DNA of 64,000 bases from Mesostigma viride. Taxonomy: Eukaryota > Streptophyta > Mesostigmatophyceae > Mesostigmatales > Mesostigmataceae. Each line of letters starts with the position of its first letter. Positions within the stretch are counted from its first letter, which is position 1. The position numbers were made by a program, and so were the translations under genes. The stretch is taken from contig RPFO01000106.1 in the NCBI GenBank assembly GCA_009746045.1, positions 2,388,211 to 2,452,210 of the forward strand. Direction: 5' to 3'. This document shows positions 57,760 to 64,000 of the stretch, piece by piece. The notes beneath the pieces are model-generated. The model saw only the letters and a list, made by a program, of their open reading frames with translations. It was not told the DNA's origin and made no database searches.

Positions 57760-60700
57760 CTACACTTGATCTGGGCCCGGGGTTATGTCAATCGACAACC
57801 GTTTGGAGCTCGCCGCCCTCCGCTTGGAGCCGTCGACACCCCTGCCCGATCCACCCGGGCTAAGGTGATGCCGGTCGTGGCGTGAGCCCCCCCCTCTCGC
57901 TGAAGCGCTATCCGGCCCATGTTCATCTTCTGGGCGTCCAGCCAGACTGAGGATCCGTTCCACCGAGTTGCCGGACTCTGTCCTGACCAACTCTGGGACG
58001 CCCTGCTTGGCGCCACGCGTGCGGGGGAAGAGCCTCCTGCTTGTGTCGGCGGAGCTGACCTGGTACAGCTCGATCGGCTCCGCCAGCCCCTGCGCCCGCC
58101 CCATGCGATGCAACACCGTCGCCGATGCAACATCGAACGTCACCGTCCATGCACCATATGAAGCGTAAAAGGTTCAGGATGCGGATGGAAGAAAGTATGC
58201 ATATGCAAGAATGTATACATATACTTTATAATATACACACACAAACACACACCAAGATATACAAACACAAGAAAGTATACACACACACACACAAGAAAGT
58301 ACACACACACAAGAAAGTATACACACACACACACACAAGAAAGTACACACACATACACACACAAGAAAGTACACACACACACAAGAAAGTACACACACAC
58401 ACACACACAAGAAAGTACACACACACACAAGAAAGTATACACACACACACACACAAGAAAGTACACACACACACACAAGAAAGTACACACACACACACAA
58501 GAAAGTACACACACACACACACACAAGAAAGTACACACACACACACACACAAGAAAGTACACACACACACACAAGAAAGTACACACACACACACACACAA
58601 GAAAGTACACACACACGCACAAGAAAGTACACACACACACAAGAAAGTACACACACACACACACAAGAAAGTACACACACACACACAAGAATGTACACAC
58701 ACACACACATGAAAGTACACACACACACACACAAGAAAGGCGGGTGCCAGGTGAGGAAGACGGAGCGAGGTTTACAGGAGGGCCGCAGCCGCCCCACCTG
58801 GTGTGCAAGAGGTATGGCAAGCCAGGCTCCAATTGCGCAACTTGCCTAATTAGTCATGCAGCGTCGGGGGATGTGAAAAGTGAAGTTGGACAAAATGTCA
58901 GCGGAGCACGGAAGACTTGCCGTTCAGGGCAATGCTTCCCTTCCACACTACTCCTTCCCTCTCTCACTGTGCCCCCCTTGCCCACCCCATCCCCCAATCC
59001 CCTCGTCGGGAACTGGCCTATGGCTTCTCATGGCAATCCCCTGCAACAGTAGGGTTTAAGAGACTTCGATTACCTCCTAGTAGTATATTAGCTGGTCGGA
59101 ATACAATGAGATGATAGTAGCATCAGTTGTACAATAGTATAATACTAGTTTCTTTCAGTTATAAAGACAGGCATCACCGCGCGACGCACCCGCAGCGGGA
59201 ACTTGCCCAGCGCCGTGAAGGTCAGCCCCTCGTACTGGCCACCAGCACGCTCCTTCACCGCCTCCACGAGCTCCGCGTTGCAGAGCGTCTGGCCATCGGC
59301 GGCGGTCCCTGCGACGCGCGCGGCCCGGTTGACAATGGGACCAAAGTAGGCGGCGCGCCCCGTGGTGGCGTGCGGCGTGCACTTGGTGGGAACGCCCCAG
59401 TAGACGCCGCACTTGATGCGCAGGCCGCTGTGAGGTGGTGAGGACATGCATGGGAGGGGGCAGGAATCGGCATGACCAAGTCAATCCTGTGGCACTGGAT
59501 GCGCAGTGCGGGGGGGGGGGGGGGGGGGGGGGGGGAAGGGTGTTATCAAAGATGACCCGAGAGGCCGCAAGCGCCACATCCATGACCAATGAGATAAAGT
59601 GGCATTCCATGCGCAGCCACTGCTGGGGCAAGATAAGAAAACCCATTTCAAGTCCAGCGGGGTCGCGATCAAGTACTACGTCACAATCAAGTAGTTGGTA
59701 AACAAATGATTGAAGTCGGACAGCACGGAACCAGATACATAGTAATTAAACAATACATAGAATGGGACACTGCGGAACCAGATACATAGTAATTCATTAA
59801 TGAGACGGCTACACAAGGTACCCATCTTGCGTCTTTGTTGTCTATTTGGTAATTTCTTATCAAAAGGTACCCATCGATACTACCAGGGCTAACACAGGCC
59901 ATCGGTGACCGCTGGGACCCCACGTCATCGTGCACCTGAGAGTCATGTCAACAGGAAAGGACACCTGAAAGGAAGTCATGCCATGCCCGCTCGGCAACAC
60001 CCGCAGGAACCAGAACAAAGCCTTATCCCCCCCCAAAACTATGCCCACTGTAACCAGAAGAACGCACCGAAACACGAAATGCTCCACAAACGGCGCATCC
60101 TCCGCCGACCTTCCCCCGTGCTTGAGCTGCAGTACCTCCGCCGCCGCCTCCTCCCTCAGCAGCTCCTCCGGCCAGGGCAGCGCCATCGCTCCCGCCTGCA
60201 TCTCCTGGCTGAATGCCGCCGCGTCCACAGGGTCCCCAAACGCCAGCAAGAAATTCCCGTCCTTCTCCTCACACTCATAGCCCCTGTGCTTGCCCAGCGT
60301 GGCCCGCACAAAGGACACGAGCAGCGAGACCGCGTCCTTGAAGTCTGGGTGAGACTTGAGCGGACTCGACCCACCCACAAACGTGAACATCATGGCGAGC
60401 GGTTGGGACGGGCTGTCCCCCGTGACGTACGACTCGCTCCCCGGCGCCCCGAAGAAGGTCGGCGAGAGCTGCGCCAGGTGGCGCAAGGGCGGGAAGGGTG
60501 CGCGGCGCAGCAGTGCCTCGGGCAGCACCTCCATGAGCTGCATGGGGGGGAGGTCCCGCGACAGCACGACCTCGCCCATGTTGTGCAGGACAAAGGCGGG
60601 CAGGCCCTCCATCGCGTGCGCACCCACGGCGCGCCACGTGTCCATCGAGAGCAGCAGCTGGCCGCCCTGCAGGGGGGCGTCGCCGATCGCCTTGGCGGTG

Positions 60701-63453
60701 TAGACCACGGGGCCCGTGTAGCGCTGGCGCCCATTGGCGTGCTGATAGCTGGTGTCCGGCACGCCCACATGGACGCCCATGCGCACGCGCAGGCCCCGGA
60801 AGAGCACCGTTCCGTCCTCCGCCACCACCTCCTTGCCCAGCTCGTGCGTGAGCAGCTTGGCGGGCCAGTCAAAGGAGCGATGGTAAGGGCTCCATGGGGG
60901 GGATGCACTGGAGCTCCCTGTCACAGAGCTGCAGTTGTTAGCATTCTCGGCTTGATGCTGGTCGCCTTGCCGGCTGCGGCTGCTTCCCTCGGGGGTGTAC
61001 GTATGCATGTCCAGGGTGGTCCCGGACGACTGGGGACCAAACGGTCGTTGCGTGTCTGCTCCTTGGTTGGCCAGTGATGTGGACGACTTGTGGGGGGGGG
61101 AAGGGGGGAGGGGTAATGGGAAGAGGGGTGACCGCTCGCTTGACGGAGCGAAGCAGCAACTCAGGGTAGAGCAGGTGCATCTGGACGTCGAGCATGAAGT
61201 GGAGCGCATCCGCCGCGTCGTGGAAGACGAGCTCAAACGCGTCGCCCTCCGTATTGGATTCGTAGCCATAGTAGGTCGTCAGCAGCGTGCGTATGACCTG
61301 GGGAAAAGGAAAACACCGGGGAATAGGGGCGATTCGTGACTCATCATAAAACCGGTACACGCGGAAAAAGGAGCGATTCGTGAGCTGGCACAAGTGTAGC
61401 CGTCAGCAGCGTGCGCAAGGGTTAACTGCAGAAGCAAAGGAGAGGGAAGGAAGAAGATAGAGATGAGTTCATGCCCGTTGGGATGTGTGGCGAAATTGCG
61501 AGGTTGTGAGCGGCGTGCGCGTGGCCTGGGTAAAGGAAAGCAAAGAAAATGAAAACGGTTTTATATGCTTCCCATGGGTATGGAATCATTTTGCAGGGTT
61601 GCCGACTGTGTGCACCTGACCTGGGTAAGGAATAACAAGGATTGAGAGTAAAACACGTAATGTGGAATGGAGGAAGGGCAGGGTGAGCAGGTGCGCATGA
61701 CCTGGCAACACGAAGGAAACAGATAGAGGAACTAGTCCCATGAAAGGTTGGCTAGGTACGGGATTGCTAGGTGGCCAGCAGCGTGCAAATGACCTGGCCA
61801 AAACAGAAATACACGTAACAAGTCTATGTGTCCCATGTGAAGTATGGCAATAACAGATACACTCTCGACAGCCTTGCCAAGCCGTAGGCACATGACCTGG
61901 TCGGTAGGCGCGCACGTGGCAAGATCCATCAACGCTTTGGTCAGGCAGTGCCAAGCGGCCCAAGCTTACTCGTGGTGGATGCCAATGCTCTGGGCGCTTT
62001 TTGGAAAGCATTGAACATGGCACTGCGTAGTAGCATATGTGCTGGTACCAGTACGCTACAGTGACCTTCCATTATGGTGAATGTTGGTACACTGGCTGCC
62101 TTGCCAAGCACCCCATCAGCATCACGGTAGTATACTACGTTATAGTGACCATACCTTGTGGTGGATGTCAATACACTGGCTCATCATGCGGGCGTCCCAC
62201 TCCCACAGCGTGGTCGACCCCTCGACCTGCGCGCAGGCAGAGGCAGATAGGTGCGTAGATAGATATGTGGATAAGATGGTTAGCGAATAAGATGGTTAGC
62301 TAATAAGATGGTTAGCGAATAAGATGGTTCGCGTTCTAGTATTGGAGGAAGGAAGCACAGTTCACCCCCTGAGATGGGGCACAGAGGATGGAACCGCCAC
62401 GCATGGTGCAAGCAACCTCAATGGGGATGTAAGACATTGCCACACGACAAAAGACACCTATTGAGCTTATAAAACCCTCCTGGACAGCAAGAGCACTGTG
62501 CATGTCCCTGGCAACAGGGCTTGTCGATTGTGCCCGTACCCATTCGCACTGGCAAACTGGAAACCCACCAACAACATTAGGTTGCCTTGCGAAGTGGCAG
62601 CACGAGGTTGAAATGCAGCGGTTTTGTTTCGGGTCTAGGGTTTAGGATCTAGGATTTATACTGTAGGGGGAGCACTCACGTCGGCAAACACGACGGCTGC
62701 CACCTGCCCCTACCCATGTGCACTGACAAGTCGGAACACGCCCGCTGGATGACTGCCTTGCGGAATAGAAGCACTCACGTCGGTGAACACGACGGCTGCC
62801 ACCTGCCCCTCCCTCGGCGGCTGCCGCTTATCCACCACCGGGCGGAGGTACCGCGCCCGCCGCCGCTGGACCACCCTCCACACGACGAGCGCCAGCACAC
62901 AAACCAGGAGGAAGCCGCCCAACCAAGGGACCACCCACGCGGCGATGTGCGCCGCCCGGCTTCGCCCCCTGTCCACCTGCGTCTCGCACAGCGGCCCCTC
63001 CCAGCTTGGATGGCACACGCAGCGGCCCGTGGAGGGGGGCAGCAGCTCCGGGGCGGCGGCGGCGTTATCCTCGGCGGTTGGGAACTGGCACACACCATGC
63101 CCCGAGCAAGGGTTCCCCGCGCCCCCGCATCCCGTGTCGTAGTTGCACACCGGAAAGTACATGCCGTCCTTGCCAATGAGCCTCCAGCGTTGGGCCTCGA
63201 AAATCTCGCAGTCGGCACGCCGCTGCTGACGGCGCTGCTGACGCTCGCCCGCGGTCCTTGTCGCGCCTCGCCCCGGCCCCAGGCCTGCCTTGGCTCGGGA
63301 TCCCAAGGCTCTCCTCGCGGTATCGTTGGGCCCTGCGCCCTCCCATCGCGTGACGACGCGCCCTGTGGATATCTCCTGCCCGTGGAAGGGACGCTCGCCC
63401 GTTTGCTGGTGCAGCGCCGCGGCCATGAAGGTGATGTATGACGCCAGGTTGTG
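57760..63453 (-). CDS. Receptor-type class III adenylate/guanylate cyclase with EGF-like ectodomain and tandem C1-C2 domains (5' end missing)
   Basis: Exons on the minus strand: 63453-62779, 62226-62155, 61297-61133, 61086-60068, 59427-59190, 58089-57760 (stop). Sum 2499 nt, 832 residues plus stop, phases all consistent. Upstream exons are not identified. The first exon gives an extracellular part with a Cys-rich EGF-like module (CGGAGNPCSGHGVC, then GRCVCHPSWEGPLC), a membrane segment (WVVPWLGGFLLVCVLALVVW) and the start of C1. C1: FTDVEGSTTLWEW (split across an intron), GYESNTEGDAF, FRGLRVRMGVHVGVP. C2: GYECEEKDGNF, FRGLRIKCGVYWG, YFGPIVNRAARVAG, FPLRGLAEPIELYQV. C1 keeps the metal-binding Asp residues (FTD, EGD) but lacks the transition-state Asn/Arg. 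C2 keeps VNRAAR but has lost both Asp positions, the arrangement of a pseudo-heterodimeric cyclase making cAMP or cGMP at a membrane. About 90 disordered residues interrupt C1. Intron 61132-61087 would be only 46 nt and its donor GTCACC is weak, so that junction is uncertain. Confidence 0.82.
58240..58738 (-). repeat. (CA)n/AAGAAAGT composite repeat in intron 59189-58090
   Basis: About 25 units of ACACACACAC of variable length punctuated by AAGAAAGT. It sits between the last two exons of the cyclase gene. HTHTKKV- and CVCVLS-type reading frames through it are artefacts. Confidence 0.95.
59428..60067 (-). other. Cyclase intron between the two halves of C2
   Basis: Donor GTGCGT at 60067, acceptor CTCACAG at 59434-59428. 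Contains a G-run (59511-59535 on plus) and a short direct repeat GGAACCAGATACATAGTAATTMA (about 59726 and 59774). Splicing restores VFRGLRIKCGVYWG, the C2 counterpart of the C1 FRGLRVRMGVHVG. Confidence 0.7.
61298..62154 (-). other. Cyclase intron filled with degenerate copies of both its splice junctions
   Basis: Copies of the acceptor/exon start (plus-strand sense AGCAGCGTGCGTATGACCTG) occur at about 61401, 61511, 61601, 61686, 61772 and 61880. Copies of the donor-side exon end (TTGTGGTGGATGTCAATACA) occur at about 62063 and 61968. Spacing is about 85-110 bp. Confidence 0.75.
62227..62778 (-). other. Cyclase intron with duplicated exon end
   Basis: 62674-62711 repeats 62773-62810 with two mismatches, including the donor ACTCAC (GTGAGT on the minus strand) and the last coding bases. 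GATAAGATGGTTAGCGAATA-type short repeats lie at 62271-62330. Confidence 0.75.
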
Positions 63454-63479
63454 CTGCGGGGGGGAAGCGGGGGGCCGAG

Positions 63480-63542
<63 letters not shown>

Positions 63543-63870
63543 GGGGCGACCGGTGGGGATAGGATGGGTGGAGGGCAGGGTATGTGCAGGGATCGGGGGA
63601 TGCTGGCAAGGGATGCGAAAAGCTTGGGGTGCTGGGCAGAACAGAGGTAAGGGGGAGAGAAGAGCCTTTCATAGATGAGGAGAAGCATAGATCCAAGCCC
63701 CTGCGCGGCTGTCCTGGAAAACATGGTTAGGAGGTTTCAAGGAAAACAGAGATTTACCTCTCTGAACAGAAGTATGTACAAGGTCATTCAGGAGGCAATT
63801 AATATGGTTCTTGCCAAATACCGTACTTGGTTACAAAAACAGCCGCTGTGCCCCCACAACAAACCCCGCT
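63454..63870 (-). other. Upstream cyclase sequence, exons not resolved
   Basis: The missing N-terminal ectodomain should lie here or beyond the window. An acceptor-like TTTTCCAG followed by GACAGCCGCGCAGG (about 63713-63728) could open an exon, but no frame is convincing. Confidence 0.3.
63481..63540. repeat. (TG)n dinucleotide microsatellite
   Basis: About 30 TG units just upstream (on the minus strand) of the acceptor for the first recognised cyclase exon (CCCGCAG/CACAAC at 63454). Confidence 0.95.
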
Positions 63871-64000
63871 CCTGCTCCCGCTCCTGCTCCCCCTCCCCCT
63901 CCCCCCTCCCCCCTCCCCCCTCCCCCTCCCCCCTCCCCCCTCCCCCCCCCCCCCCCCTCCCCTCCCCCTCCCCCCTCCCCTCCCCCCTCCCCCCTCCCCC
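63871..64000. repeat. CCCCCTCC low-complexity tract at the window edge
   Basis: C/T-only sequence running to the end of the window, strongly G-quadruplex-prone on the minus strand. Confidence 0.9.

Noticed and set aside
58125-58832. HTHTKK or CVCVFL repeat proteins
   Set aside because: Artefacts of the CA-rich array in a cyclase intron.

Overview
The window looks like nuclear DNA of an intron-rich, GC-rich eukaryote, most likely a green alga or related photosynthetic protist. This is an inference from GT-AG spliced genes, very long low-complexity exons, L1-like retrotransposons and the gene set; I cannot name the species. No operons, rRNA, tRNA or CRISPR arrays were found.

Four host genes could be assembled exon by exon with consistent splice phases. 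(1) Plus strand, 1-15293, 5'-incomplete: a TMCO4/DUF726 membrane alpha/beta-hydrolase-like protein in about 11 exons. (2) Minus strand, 38456-32792: a CCCH zinc-finger protein with a very long RD/RS-rich tail, whose reading frame breaks at a run of nine G. (3) Plus strand, 39686-47650: a five-exon GT29 sialyltransferase-like type II membrane protein with a long disordered stem. (4) Minus strand, 63453-57760, 5'-incomplete: a receptor-type class III nucleotide cyclase (EGF-like ectodomain, one membrane segment, tandem C1 and C2 catalytic domains). Genes 2 and 3 are divergent across about 1.2 kb.

The introns are unusual. Most carry their own tandem array (GGGGC pentamers, a 97-bp unit, a 26-bp unit, hexamers, a 27-bp unit, a 62-bp unit, TGCC tetramers, a 16-bp unit, a 71-bp unit, a 22-bp unit, a 78-bp unit, GACC tetramers, GGGA tetramers, CA/AAGAAAGT units). 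In at least six introns the repeated unit, or the region next to it, contains copies of the adjacent exon edge with its splice site, so decoy donors or acceptors are lined up beside the true one. This suggests introns growing by repeated duplication across splice junctions.

The rest is transposon territory. About 15.8-32.4 kb and 48.2-57.3 kb hold L1-like elements. Most carry only an ORF1-type protein (coiled coil, then an RRM/CTD-like C-terminus); two copies carry reverse transcriptase. ORF1-only and RT-bearing copies share a 3' end made of a small CTCC-CAAC-GGAG hairpin followed by an AT-rich microsatellite tail. From about 19.4 to 31.65 kb one minus-strand element is the host of a nest: a 2.4-kb insertion with 340-bp direct repeats and one ORF; a hAT-like DNA transposon with an 8-bp target duplication; and a plus-strand element which is itself broken by two more elements. 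A second nest lies at 48.5-52.2 kb. In both nests an element has landed antisense at the same point of the family 3' UTR.
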